64,000 bases of DNA from Struthidea cinerea. Taxonomy: Eukaryota; Chordata; Aves; Passeriformes; Corcoracidae. The notes beneath the pieces were generated by a model that was not told the origin of the DNA, made no database searches, and saw nothing but the letters and a program-made list of their open reading frames with translations. This document shows, in pieces, positions 11,923-25,400 of this stretch. The stretch covers positions 2,901,033 to 2,965,032 of the forward strand of contig VZTI01001286.1 of NCBI GenBank assembly GCA_013397865.1, read 5' to 3'. Both the position numbers and the translations under genes were made by a program. Each line of letters starts with the position of its first letter. Within the stretch, counting starts at the first letter, position 1.

Positions 11923-13729
11923 TAAAGATTGAAAATACCAGTAAAACAGAATCTGTAAGCATTCCATTAAGACTTCCAGTAATATTACAGTTTTGCACTG
12001 TTGGCAAAAATACCTGTTTTGTACAGAGTCATCATAGCCACTGGCTTAAAAATACTCGTATAAAGGTGGGAAGATGAAGTTACCATTGAGAAGTCTAGTA
12101 AATATAAGTAACACGTGTGTCCTCTTAAGTCCATTCTTGTCTAGATGATTAGTGTCTTTCGAATGGCACTGCAGGAAAATGTGTTTGAACTCACAGCAAG
12201 AGAAATAGTTTGAAGTCATGTTGTGTCTAGTGATGTGCCTGTATATTTCACTAGCAAAGGAGAATGCTGCAAGGATCCACACTGGAAAGTAGCAGAGGAG
12301 GAATTTTGCTTTACTTGATACAGTAGTCAGATATTTGCGGTGCAGCAGTACTATGCCAAAATACCATCATCTTACCCTTAGCCCGTGATGCCTCTGAATT
12401 TTACCTCTCAGAAGGCAGTTGTTGTTCTCAATAAGGAGAAATATTTCCTTAAAAATACTGCAGGTTTGTGCATTTGCACAACTTTCCCTTCAACAACAGA
12501 GTAATACGTACAAATAATCCTTTTCCCCATGTTAGCCTGAAAACAAGAGGGTTTGGTTTGGGATACATGGAATGTTCAGTCACAGCACAGGCTTTTACAC
12601 CTTCCTACTCAGGGAAATTGAAATGGGAAAATAATGCAAAGAGGATTCAGTCTAATGCTAGGGAAGAAGTTTTGGGTAAATTAATTACTTCAATGTGTTC
12701 AAGTGCAAAGGGGGTTCATGCAGTGTGGGGTATTGGGGGAAGCTCTTTCCTTCCACCATCACCACCGCAAATCCAGTCCCCATGTTCAGAGGCTTTGCCA
12801 GTTCTTCATGTATCAGAAATTGCAGAACATCGGGCAGAGAATTTCCGTGACTTAGACAGTTGTAGTGGGTGTGTAATGGGTGCCTTACATCATTCCAACC
12901 TCTGCTCTGCTGCCAGAAGGAGGGGGAGACCTGCAGGCGGAAGTAGCCCCGGCACCCATGTGCTGCCTGGAGCCAGACATCCATACAGGTCAAGGGATTT
13001 TCTTGGGTCTGTGGGTGTGGAATTCAGAAACATCTACTCTTCTGTAAATGGCATTAAGCTACTGATGAAGGCGTGTTGCTTTAGCTGTACATGGAGACAG
13101 ATTTCTTCTGGAGCCGCTAAATATCTCTCCTTCTTAAGGCTTGAAATTCTGATTGAGAAATGAAGTTGCTGTAGTTAGTCTTGGCTTGTCTTCATCAGGT
13201 ACAGTTTCACCTTGCCTTTTACTTGAGCCAAGGTCTTCAGAGAATAGACTTGGGGGGTTGAGGGGTTTTTTGCTTTGATCTGAAAATATCAAAAGCAAGC
13301 GCAAAGCCCTTTTTTTTCACCATTAGAAAACCCAACAGTCACTCTAGCTTCTTTTTTTTCTAAAATCTTCTAAAATTTCCAATGCCCCCATGTTATTGCC
13401 ATTACTAAATTGGAAATTGGAGATGCATAGTAGGTGGTTGAAGAAAAGCACATTGCAGTCCGTCTAAACCCTATTTTGGTTTTGAGGGGGGAAGTTGGTG
13501 GGGCAAGTAGGTAATCCAAGCATGACGGTGAAATCTGGTGGCGTCAAACCACTATCAATCACAATATCTTTCCCTAGGAACTTTCTTGGTTTTAAGCATT
13601 AATGGGCTGCTTGGCCATGGTTTTGACTTATCCTGATATTGGGCTGAATCTAACCATACTGCATTCACCCAGGGACCGTGCTGCTCCTCACCACCTTGTT
13701 TGTGCTTTCTTCTCCCTTGTCCCCTGCAG

Positions 13730-13984
13730 GGTGTGAACGGCATGTCTGTGGATGAGAAGACTGACTCCCCCATGTATGTGTATGAGTCAACGGTGCACTG
13801 TACCAATATTCTCCTCTGCTTAAATGACCAGCGGAAGCAGGACATTCTCTGTGACGTGACACTGATCGTGGAGGGGAAGGAGTTCCGCGCCCACCGGGCT
13901 GTGCTGGCTGCCTGCAGCGAGTACTTCTTGCAGGCCTTGGTAGGGCAGACGGAAAATGACCTGGTGGTCAGCCTGCCGGAAGAG
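13730..13984 (+). CDS. BACH2: BACH2 first coding exon: N-terminal part of BTB/POZ domain
   Basis: The exon follows a pyrimidine-rich tract and the acceptor CAG ending at 13729, carries 12 bases of 5' UTR, starts at ATG 13742 and ends at 13984 before the donor GTACAG. It encodes residues 1-81, beginning MSVDEKTDSPMYVYE as in vertebrate BACH2. It contains the first half of the BTB/POZ fold, with the DILCDVTLIV strand, the FRAHRAVLAACSEYF helix pair (about residues 34-62) and LVVSLPEE at the exon end. The BTB domain mediates homodimerisation and recruitment of corepressors in the nucleus. The intron is phase 0, so reading continues directly at 42509. Compared with human BACH2 as I remember it, residue 26 is Cys rather than Gly and residue 63 is Leu rather than Trp. 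The purine at -3 supports the start codon. Identification is certain. Confidence 0.98.
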
Positions 13985-16900
13985 GTACAGTATGTCGCCG
14001 TGCCCCCACCATAAGCAACGTGCCCCTTCTTCCCACGTGGTGAGCACAACCTCTGCAGTCCGCTGGGGTGGCCGAAGGCAGCGTGGCACAGGTGTCAGTG
14101 GCTGCCCCAGCACGGCTCAGGATGTGCTTTCTGTGTTTGAGTGGGTTGCAAATCACTGAAGGATGGACATGTTCACACCATGCCAGCCTTTTTATGGAGG
14201 CAAAGCTTTAAGATGCTTCAGCTCGCCCTTGTCACTGCTGCTGAAGGAATTGTACCCAAACGTTTAATTACCATAGCCTCATTCAGGGCAGTATCAGGAC
14301 CCTGATATTCCTCTGCTCTTCTAGACAGGAAATTTGAAAGGAGTGATGTGACAGCTACCTGGCAGGTTATTGTTGAAAAATCATTTGAGCTGTCATGTTG
14401 TTGGGAGTTTCATTGCTGTCCACCGCTCTCTGGCAGCTCATATCTTTATTCCACTTCTTTACCCTCTCCTGCACCTTATTCAGACTGGCTTCCTCACACC
14501 TCTCCTCATAAAGAGTTTGGGATTTAACTGTGTTTTCCACTGAGAAACCATGAACACAGTCTGTCAGAAAGCAGAGGTTTTGTCATGCAGCGTGGTTCCC
14601 ACAGCAGGAAGCCAAGGGACGTAGAAAACACACACCTCACTGGAAAGTTTATTTTATCACAGAATCTCACTGACTGGCTTCCACCCCCACTGTAATTTCC
14701 TCACAGCCATACAGCCATGACAGCACAGCTACCGTAGGGCATGCTGGTGGCTTTGCTGCCCACAGAGGGGAGGTGCATGCCTGATGGGCAGGGCTGCCAT
14801 CACCTGCTACCTCGGCACTGCCTGCCCGGTGTCTCCGGCTGGGAAGGGTGGCATGAGAAGAGCGGCAACGTACCCAGGGCACAGCACAGCAGTTGCTTGG
14901 TGGAAAGGTACTCTGGCATTCAGAAGGTTTTTCACCATCATTCGCTTAATGCCCTTGAAGAGGCATGGTGCGTTTTTAAGTGATGACAGGTCCCAAAGTG
15001 TCACACATCATTTTTCTCCCTCTGGTTTAGTTCTCCAGAGACTTCAGCAGTGCCGTGATGTTGTCACAGCACAAGTTGGAGAGCATTAGAAGTAGGTCAC
15101 TGGCTGTGACTTCATGAGTCCTGACACTGGATATTACTCATGAAGACACTTCAACCCAGACATTTTACATAGGAGTTTAGAGATATCGCAGAGGACACAC
15201 TAGGATGCACACTTTGATTCTGCAGTGTCCACTAATAATTTCCAGTGGAAGAATCGAGTCTCAGTCAGTGTTGCATGGCTGTCTTGCCACAAAGCAAGGG
15301 TAGGAGCAGAGAGGTGACAAAACATGCCCAAGGGTACACAGGTATGAAATGGCAAGAGACTATCAGTGCTCTTCTATGAAGCCTTAGTGAAACCCCTGTG
15401 TATAATTCAGGTCCTGTTACATAAAGAAAAGCAATAGAAATTCAAATAAGCATGTAGAAGAAGAGTGACTGAGATGTTCAGAACAATGAGCCTGGCCTAA
15501 AGGAGGGGAAGAAAGGACCGTGGCAGGTTCATACTGCTGGTGTGACAACTGAGTGTGCTGCAGCTCTAGTTAGGCAGAGGAGCTGAAAGAGCTGAAAGGA
15601 AGATTTTCTCTTTAATGCTAAAAGACACTGTTGGCTCAAACACTGATTGGTTTCAACTGGCTTTCAGTAAAAGTAGATTGAAAATTAGAAGACTTCTAAT
15701 TCCAGCAGCAGTGACGTGCTGAGCTGTAGGCCAGTGGAGGGGTCACGATGTGCCTGCACTTGATCACCCAGTCCTATATTAATATGACACTAAAGATTTA
15801 AAATACAAAGGTTTTTCTTTCTATGTGTTTTATATGACATGCTGTCTAATTAAAAAACCTCCAGTTCAACCATAAATTATTTCTATTTAAGTGAATCCCC
15901 TTTGAATAAATGAAGTATTGGAGTTTTACATTTTAGAATGTATCTCAACGAAAGATCAAAACATTTTAGTGACTTGGGGTGACACTGGCTGCTCTTATGG
16001 CTCCAGTGAAGCTCATGGATTTGCAGAAGTAGTGAATCTAGTTCTTAAGGTTTTTCCAAGAACTCTGAAATTGTCATGCCTCACCTAAGACCACCACTGC
16101 TACTTTGCCATGTGCTTCTATTCGTTGCAGAGCACCAGGGCTTTAACTTTCTCATCCTGGAAAAGAACTCTCTTGGCCTATTAAAAAAGATAACAACAGC
16201 TACCAATGCTTACTTGTACAGGTATTTTCCACATGCAAATTAATTGCTGCTAAACGCATTACATCTTAGTTTTCTTGGTGGCTACTTTACTTGAATAGCT
16301 GTGTGTGAGGTGGTCAGCTAAATAATTTCCTCACAAAAGCTAGTCACTTGGGATAAGGAGAGCTGCCTGATGCACCTTGCTATATCTCAGTTACTCCTTG
16401 GTTAAGATGCACATCTCTGCTTCTAGTGTTACTCGGCTTCATAGTGCTGGGCGCTTCGGTAGGTGCCTGTGCAGAGATACGGGAAGTGCCTCCAAGAGTG
16501 TCAGAGCTCCCTGCAAGAGGAACTGAAACACTCCTGGTTTTTAAAAGCTGATAAAGCAGAGGAAACACCATCTTAGTTATACTGCATTTAAAGAAGTTAG
16601 CAGGGTCATCTTTGGTTCACAAGCTAAAGACGCTTCCCAAGGCTTCTGTTTTCAGTCTGTGGTCTGCAGAGCTCTGGCAGCAGTGAGTTATTTCTTAAGG
16701 TATCTGTGAAAACTGACTTACTCTGTCATGTAGGGGGTTATTTCTCCAGTGGAAAAATTTCAAACAAAAGTTGAAAGTGAATATCCTGAGTGAATATTTT
16801 TTTTTGTGCTTAGAGACAATTTATGTTGGTGTGTAATACTGCAGAAAAACAGATACTGAAAATAATTTTTAAATATTATCTTCAGTGTTCAAAACTTTTC

Positions 16901-17656
16901 TGAAGGTGACAGTCGCTCATAAATTCACAGAGCTGTTTTTAAGTCAACCACACAAACACTGTATTTTAAATTCTGGCACAGTTTGAAAACTGCTGAAGTA
17001 TGTTGTGGAGAAAGGGCATTGTTGTTACTATTATTTCTCAAAGGTTTCTTGTTGGATCTGGATAAAGCTTTATATATAAAGCTTTTATGTTCATGTTATG
17101 TTGGTGTGAGGAAGCTTGACATCAAAGAAAAGAACTTATTTCTGATTATTCAAAGCAGTAAATCTGCCTCTGAAGTCTAAACTGCAGACTTTTTTTTTTA
17201 CTTCATAGCATGTTGGGGTCATTTTGTTAATCTGGCATCCAGACATTGTTAACTGTTGTCTAGCTAAACAGGGAACAGATGTTTTTTACATTATTTCTTG
17301 TTTATATCCAGTTACAAGTGAGAGCAGTCTTTACGATATGCCAGTCATTTCAGTAGGGAGACATTGTGCACACACAGAACTGGGACTAGTTGGATTTAGA
17401 GGGTTTAAAACCACTGCAAAACCTTGTGTTAGACATTTCAGGTTAGTTCAAGCATGTCTTAATGTGCCTCAGTTCAAACCTTTCCTTAATCAACTCAAAC
17501 AAAGTCAGGATGGAGCTAATTCTGCACTGATTGAAGAGTTTCCATAAACCCTTCTGTGCTGGCCTTGGTAATTTGATTTCGTACCACACCTTTTGTTAAA
17601 GCAACATATTTCAGTGTGTAGACAAGCTGCACAGAACAGCTGCATAATAGCAGGGG

Positions 17657-17716
17657 CTCAGATGTGGCCTTGTGAACTATCAGATGTGGACTCAGATGTG
17701 GTGTGTGAACTATCAG
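17657..17716. repeat. Local tandem duplication, about 26 bp unit
   Basis: The unit ctcagatgtgg-(2-4 nt)-tgtgaactatcag occurs at 17657-17683 and again at 17691-17716, separated by 7 bases (atgtgga) that themselves resemble part of the unit. This is likely slippage and is not linked to any coding feature. Confidence 0.8.
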
Positions 17717-19039
17717 CCCTCAGAGCCAGTTAGAGGAATGGAGTGTTTCAGCTGCCTACAGCTAATAAAAGAGGGCCCCATTAGCTCTTAACTTCTATGC
17801 TTTTTTCCTCATTTGCAGTTTTGCCAAACAACTAGAACCTTGCCTGCTTTTCACCCGGGGTATTTTTCAGCAATTATGCAGTTTTCCTCTAGCAGGTGCT
17901 GTTAAACGCAACCCAGAATTAGTACTTTCAAAGAGCTGAGTTTGAAGCTGTAAAAGTTGGTTATTCACTCCATACCCCTAACTGTTGTTTTGTTTTATTT
18001 AATCACAAAAACTGGTCTTCCTTCCTCTAACAAGGCACTTAATTAAGTTTTTAATTTATGATAAGAAGTTAAATGGCACTTATGAGGCTTTTTTAATGGT
18101 TTCCACTTTCCATCCAGATTACAAAAAAAGGTGTGATGGAGAGAGACGCGGCTGTCAGCCAGGGGTATTGTAGGTCATGCCAATATTAGCTGGCAGCAGG
18201 CCGTTATCCAATTAACATTGCTTCATCGCTGCAAGTAATAGCTCTCGAGTAGATGATTGAGTCATTCATGCTGTAGTGGTACTCAACTTTACTTGAGAAG
18301 GAGCCAGTGCTTCATCGAATGGGCTTTTTATTTGCTATTATTACCTGCCTAACTCTGCTAATGGAAGAGCACAGCGAGTCTGCATGGGCGAGCTGAAAGC
18401 TGGGCACTGAACAGGGGAACATCGTCTGTGCAAACACCTTATTCGCTTGGTCTTTTGAAAGCTGAGGGTGCAGTTAAATGGTGAAAAGACAGAAATAGAA
18501 ACAGCAACAAGTAAAACTCCTCAGTGGCATTAGATTCCTACAGGTTAGAAATAGAGGTTCTCAACCTTGCTTGCATTTTTTTGATTTGGGGGCTTACATT
18601 TGAAAAAAACTTTCACCATCCATGAGAGCACCAAATACCTTCCTCTCAGATGAAGCTAAACAAAAGTCTTCTGAAACAGCACACCAAGTTTTCTTTAGCA
18701 CTCGTCTGATACCAGCCTTTCTGTTCTTTTAGAAACTTGCTTCTTACAGTAGGTTGGTTAGTTTTACTGGTAGCGCTCAGATTTCATGAATCTGTTTCAG
18801 AGTGGTGACCTTTTTTTAGCTCAATGAACTGTCTGCTGGAAATGTTTTCTTCCAAAAGGATTAAACTGAGCTATCTGTGGTGTCCAAGCCTTCCAAGGGG
18901 CAAAAGGAAGCAGCATCTCTTTTAAGATGAGGTTGTGGGATTTATCCACACAGCTGCTAAGAGAATAGTTAAGGGAATGATGTTCAAAGTAGATGTAAGC
19001 ACACACCAAAGGCTGAATTTCTCCACGTTCTCTCTCCTT

Positions 19040-19480
19040 TGATGCCTGGGGTGGTCATCTGAAAACAGAGACTAGACAAGAATAAGGCAATAAAGGTAGG
19101 TATTTATTTGAAGGGCCTTCAAGGTACACCCTGGGCAGGCCAAAGGCTACACCCAAGATTGACCCTGAGTCACGAGTTCTTCACACTTTTGTAAGTTTGG
19201 TTCATTTGCATATCAGGGTTAATTCTCCAATTAAAACTTCAGTTAATGATGTAATTTCCCCAAGTTTACCCCCCTTCTTAAGATGCTAGTTAACACATTT
19301 TGGGCCTAGGACAGTCTGAGTGTCCTTGGAGAGCAAGCTTGGAGAGGCTTGTTTTGTCTAACCATCATGAGAGAGCAGAAGTTAACAGGCTACAAGAAAC
19401 TTCAGAGTTACACACCAGTACATGATCTGAAGAATATAAAAGTTACAACCTAAGGCATCACCTTTACTGCTGCGAAACCT
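19040..19480 (-). mobile_element. Probable solo LTR of an endogenous retrovirus, reverse orientation
   Basis: The block differs from its flanks and has LTR-like architecture when read on the - strand. An AATAAA signal (complement at about 19101-19106) lies about 50 bases from the presumed end, preceded by promoter-type motifs: an octamer ATTTGCAT (19204-19211) and an AP-1/MARE core TGAGTCA (19166-19172). No internal retroviral coding sequence flanks it, so it would be a solo LTR or a fragment. Exact ends and target-site duplications were not found, so the limits are estimates and the identification rests on composition and layout. Confidence 0.42.
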
Positions 19481-22400
19481 CCCTTTTCCCCACAGGGTCT
19501 AGTCCTGTGAAATTTGTCATCTGCTTCTTTGGTTGGCATGGGTTAACTCCCTCACACGGTTGGTTAAGCTTCGCAGGGAGAAAGGCAGGACAGGACCTCA
19601 GATTTGGGATTCAAAGCTGGCAAAAGCTGAGTATGTTGGAAGGCGAAGGCATGCAGCAGCACCCTGGGTGGGACTGAGCCAGGCATCTAACAGCATGGCT
19701 CGTAGCTGACAGGGAGGAGAAATACTGGCAGCTGCTAACCATCCATGCCAACCTGCCAGCCTGAGGGAAAAATGCTGGGAATTAGCCAACGAGAGATGAT
19801 TGTGATGAGGAGAAAATCAAAGGCAGGATGCAGGAGGTCAACTATTATATACTCTGCTGGATAAAGGCACTTACTGTTCCTTTTTATCTCCCTAGAAATA
19901 AACAGTGTTCTCTTACTTTGTCTTTTCTCCTTCCTTTATATTCTCTGTATGTATGTATAAATGTAATATCTTTGAAGAGTGTAGGGACTGAGCTGGGAGT
20001 GCTCTGCACAGGAGCATAGAGTGAAAGAGGTGATAAATGTGGAAAAGAGGAGCAAGAGGGCAAGAAGTTTCTTTCCCAGCTGGAGGGATGTTTAACGCAG
20101 TAGGGAACAACAAAAGACCCTTTTTCATTGGCACCCTGGAGATATATTAGGAGTAGCTAAGGTTAGCTCTTTGAGAATGGAAAGCAGTAATGTGGTTTTC
20201 TCTTTACATGACTGTATTGGCCATTGATGTTCCTCACAGATAGCAGAACTGGCCAGAATTATTTCTGCTTTGGCTCAGGAGGTGGTAAGAACCTGAAAGC
20301 CATTATTCCCTTCATCTGCAGAGCTTTTTGTAGTGGCAAAGGGTTATATCCATCAGGCTTCTAATAAAGTCGGGCTTCAAACTTACTTATGCTTCAACCT
20401 CACCTGAGTAATGCCACTTCAATCAGACCATATAGATAGAAGGTTGAGCCTTTGGTTTTCTAAATTCCTCCCAGGGAATGTGTTATTTTTCGTGCTGCCT
20501 CACAGTGCCAACACTGACCGCACAGAAGGATGGCTGGAGGCTGCAGCTCCGTAGTGAAACTAAAACTGAGCATTTACCTACTCTTTGAAGTCTGACATGA
20601 CAGGACACTAATTCAGGAGAAGCCATGAGGCAGAATTGGATGTTGTTTTATGTGTGTTGCTTATGTAGCACAGTACAAGGTGCAAATGATGTACTTTGTT
20701 TCTAGCAGGTGAGCAGTAAAACAGAAACGAGATCTTCAAGATGTGATATGAAATTCTATCCATGTATCTCTGCAAAGGCTTCCAGAACTGCTTAATTTTT
20801 CATGCCTCAAGTGTGATGAAGAAACTAGCCACATACTTTTCATTCTGCATAATGTAACTTCCATTATTTTCTGATGAGGGCTGTCTTGCTATTCATAACA
20901 TTCTCTGATCTTTTCAGGTGGAGAAAAGCAAAATACCTCTATGTCGTGGTGAGAGCTAGGCTTCAAAAAGCAAAACAGAAGTCATGTATACATGCATGTT
21001 AAGTAGAGAAAACCTTGCAATAGCTCCTTTCCCCCCACTTTGGCAGTAGCTGTACAATATATTTATTTATTTGAGCAGGCATATAGAAGTTCACTGTCAA
21101 AGGGGATGGGGAGATGAATGCGCAGAACAAAATTCACCACTGCAATAAGTGGACTCAATTTTGTTGCCTTTGTTAGACCCCTGCCTGCCTCTGCTGTTCA
21201 GTTGGCCTGGTTGACTGTGATTGCACTCGCTAGCGAAAAGGCAGTTTGCAGTGTGGAAACTTTCTTGGTCAAATATAACAAACATAATTTAAGTTGTAAA
21301 AGATATCTTGAATAGTATGTCCTATGTTAAGGGCATGAGAAGAAGCAATAAGGATGTGTAACAGGAGGCGGGTTGGTTTTGTTTGTTGTGTTTGGGGTTT
21401 TTTTAGTTCTTTGGTTTTATTTGCTGTATTCAAATATATATGAATGAAAATGAGATGTCTGAGCCATGACTGTGCCTCAGCTCTCTGAGCACTCTGGCCC
21501 TGCAGACTGAAAGATCTCTCCCTCTCCTCCCCCTCCACTTACGATTCTCTTACCTTTGCTTTATCTCTCTATCTAAAAATCCCTTTCAATTTCTTTAATG
21601 ACTTCAAACCAGGTATCTGCTCTTTTAAGAGTCCAGAAATACACGCTGAATATTTGACTAAACAGACAGGTAAGGTCCAGTGAAGACACCTGTCAGCTTC
21701 GCAATATCAGACACCACAACCTTCAAGGTACTTTCTGATTCCAATACCTAGTTTTGTTCCCAAGACTCAAAAAAAAAAAAATTTTAATCTTCATACAGCA
21801 CTTTCTGACAAGGATTCCCTGGTGAATATTGTCAGACTGACTGTTTTTCTCAGCTACTAGTGAAATTGAGCATGTTATGGGGTGGAATATGCTACGTATT
21901 CAAATGATGCATTGCAGCAGTCAACAAACATTAAGCCTAGGAAGTATGGTTCAGTTTGGACATGAAGTACGGGTTTTAGGTGAGCAGAAGGCAATTGAAT
22001 CGTACTAGGATTTGGGAATGAGATGCTCTTTGTGAGTTTTACAGGGTTGGGTTTTTTTAGAGGAAGAAGTAAACACACACATTCTGTTAAATTTGATGCA
22101 AACTGAAGAGCAAAATGGTTGGTTTATTCCGGGATTTTTGTGTTGTAATGAATTTTCATCTGTCCCGTTTTGATGAGAGACAGCCAGCAAACACCTCTGA
22201 GTCCCAGTGCAGTCTAACACTACTAAAAGCTTTGTCCTTGGGCACTTTAGTTACTTTAATAAAATAAATAAATAGGAGCAGCTGTAGTTGGTCAAACTAC
22301 AGATCTGTCCAGCACAGGCTTGTTTTGTTTTAAAAAGTGAGTTTTAATTTCTCTGAAAAAGTTTGAGAGGAGGTTTGTGTGGTTGCTTAAAGACTTAAAT

Positions 22401-25400
22401 GAAAAGAAAGTATCAGGCACATCTCTAGGAAGCATGTTGTAATTTACTGGGGAAAGATATGAAGAGAGTCACTGGCAGTTGTTTTGAAGCCAGATTAAAA
22501 TCAACTGAAAAATTTGGCATGGGTTTTTAGCAACAAACTGTTCAGTGATATATGTATGACTGCACATTGTTTCATTACTGTAAGGCAAATGGCCTTTGAG
22601 AGGGACAAAATTTAGACACCCCTTTAAGAAATTTGGTGCTCAGTACTGGTGCAGTTCAGTGGAATTTAATATCCTAGAAGAAGATGGATCAGATTTGCTA
22701 ATAAACCTTTCTTCTCTCGCATTGTTTAATCTGACCTTCTAAGAGCTGATGGCATCAAAGTGTGCACTTAAGTGTAACTGTCTGTTTCCCGCACACGAAA
22801 GTGGTTGAAATATTTTCTTTTATTTTCTTTTTTCTTTTTTTTAATTTAGAAGCCTTTAAAAGACATTGTGGAGAAAGTTGACTTGTCATTGAAAAGGCAC
22901 CTGACTCCTTGCCGGGGGTCCACAGTCGAAATAACCATAGCTGAACTCAGAATGGCAGAAAACTGCAATACAAAAACTTTCACTAAGACCAATATATAAA
23001 CGAGGTGTCACCAAACAGCTGGAATTGAGAGGTATCAGCTCTGAAGTTAAATAATGGTAATATAAAACCTTCAGCAGTAGGTTTTTGAGGCCTCTTGTGA
23101 CCAAATAAAATACTGTCATCACCTCTCTGCACATGCTGCAGTGGAAGTTGATGCATCAGATGGGAATTACAGCACAGGTCTATGCATCAGGTCAGTGATG
23201 ATTAAATCACCTTGTGTGAACCCCTCAGCAATGTTTACCTCTCTCTAAATACTCTGGTTCTCATTACCTCACATGGAGGTGAATAGACTGACCCACAGCT
23301 GGCACAGCTGCTGGTCCCGGACCAGCCCACGTACCTGACCCAGAGGTTCCAGCTTATCAGTCCTCAGCCAGAGCTTCAGTCTCATTTCCTTCCCTCCGTA
23401 CAAGGCATGGAGGACCTTGTTGGACTAGCTGCAGCATTTCTCAGGATGATCAGGATAGGATGGAGCTGCTCACCTTACTTGGGTGACTGGTCCTGGGTGA
23501 TAGATGGGCTCTGCTCTGTGTCCTCTGCCTGTTCCTCTTGCATCACTCCTGAGGTCCTATGCACTGCCATTGACAGCAACTGCTGAAATTACCACATCCT
23601 AGAAGAAAGTAGGTTTGGAGGTATGGAGCAGATCAGAAAGAGCCTGTGAATTGCTACAAGCTTCCTGTCCCTCACCAGGAGACAGGGGCACTTTGAGGAT
23701 GCTTAATTATGAAATGTTGCTTAAGTCACAGCAGTTGCAGACCATCCCATATATCCCGAACAATAGGTGAACAGGTTCCTAGCAAGACTTAATCTCTTCC
23801 AAAAAGAGCTGATCATTCTTGGCAAATGGGAGCTGTAGGTTTTCAGGACATCAAAAAAGGGGCATCTTTCTCTTAGCGTTGAAGGAACCATATTTAGTTG
23901 AGTATATATTGCACCTGGTCCGCATCATTCCCTGCAGCAGCTGCTCATCATTTCAGAGCAACACTTCAGAGAAATGGAAGTGTACAGACTTACTGTAAGG
24001 ATAGCAGAGAGATTTGGCAAGTGTGAGCCAGGATGGATTCATGGGTGCTGTTGTGTTCTCAGTGCTTCCTTCTGTTCCTGCAGTGTCAGATGTAATTCCC
24101 AAAGCCAGGGCTGAGGTGGGTTTATGGGCGTAGTAAAAGAGAAAGGAGACCATCTAAATAAATGATTTGGCCCAGAAAGGGACCTGAACAGGGCTAGTAG
24201 TTCAAAGACATGTGGGCATCCAGTGTACTGTACTTCAAACACATGGTAATACTCTGCTTGAAATTTGCTTGCTTTGAATTGTGATAGGATCAAATTCCCT
24301 CATCTCTGCATATACCTCTTACTTTATGTTCCCAGAATGGATGGGAATGCAGTCTGTGTTAATGTTTCAAGGTGTAGAAAGTAGATCAAAAGAAAAAAGG
24401 ATTGTCCGTGCAAACTTTACCAGTACAGTTCTTAGTTTCTGGAAAAAATACTTTTGATCAAGTGGTCCTGGATTTTTGTGAGACTGTCATCTAGGAGGCT
24501 GAGAGTACATTTCTGACTGTGTAAAGAAAACTTCTGCATCTGAGAAGTGTCTTGGGTTTTCGCTTACCTTTGAAATTCAGACCTGTGGTTCTCTGTTTCA
24601 AGGGCCTGCAGCTAGTAAGAAACAAGTCTTAAACAACTCTGAAAGCAAAATATCTTTCCATCTCTGACCACACAGCAGCAGTACAACATGCCTAGTAGCC
24701 ACCTCTCTCCCCAGATACGCAGGCAGCCTTCAGAGAAAATTTGCCTGTCAGAGGATTCCTGGTCAAGTAAAAACAGAAAAGGTTCGAGTTGTTTCCTGTT
24801 TCCTTCAAAGGACGATGTTGGAGCCAGTAACCTTTCAAGACAGGAAAAAGCTGCGGAGAGACAAAACCCGACAACTTCCCGTCTGATCTCCACAGAGGAC
24901 TAGTGCTCATTTCTGTTTCTGGAAGGGGAAGCTGGACTTGAGGTGGATAGGTCTGCAGCCATTCCATCTGCCTGTTGAATTCAACTATTCTTTAACCTTG
25001 TTTTTGTCTGACTGCAGATGTTCTTGTTGTACCATGGATGGCTTTCTGCATATGGCACTTTTGTTTGGACATAAAGCCAAATCAAGCAGTTTCTGTCTAT
25101 TCCTTGAATTTGCTAGTTTTCAGGAGACTGAACACATCAAACCACGTTTTAACGGGTATGTTTTAAATGTCAGAATTGATTTGTCAAATGCAAGGCACAG
25201 AAAATGGAGAGTTGCCTGTCTTTTGTAAGAGCCATCTATCCTTGTCATTTTTGCTCCATTTATATAAGCAGTAGCCATTGAGGTCACATAATATCTATAC
25301 CATTGTCCAAGGAAGTGAAGAATGAAGAGAAGTCCCTGACATATATAAGCACTGGGCATTCTACAAAGAAACTTGTTCACATTTACAAAGTTATCATAGC

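Larger units (their letters stand above)
1..13729 (+). other. BACH2: Intron upstream of first BACH2 coding exon (5' side continues outside window)
   Basis: No reading frame in this stretch resembles a known protein or keeps coding character between plausible splice sites. The 231-codon frame at 12468-13163 begins at a non-ATG codon and has no recognisable domain. In vertebrates BACH2 has several 5' non-coding exons far upstream of the start codon, so this stretch is read as the intron ending at the acceptor at 13728-13729. It holds an old CR1-type fragment on + (about 2.3-2.9 kb), a clean CR1 tail (5.35-5.44 kb), another old CR1-type fragment on - (about 9.5-10.0 kb), short simple repeats and a strong CNC-sMAF site (11912-11922). 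AT-rich unique sequence at about 6.95-7.55 kb looks constrained, but that cannot be judged from one genome. A small 5' UTR exon could be hidden here. Confidence 0.75.

Noticed and set aside
12468..13163. 231-codon open frame just upstream of the first coding exon
   Set aside because: It starts at a non-ATG codon, has no recognisable domain or repeat of known protein text, and does not join to the BACH2 reading frame. Best read as chance.
24781..24795. tRNA B-box-like GGTTCGAGTT (also near 52217)
   Set aside because: No A box at the right distance and no cloverleaf, so not a tRNA gene.
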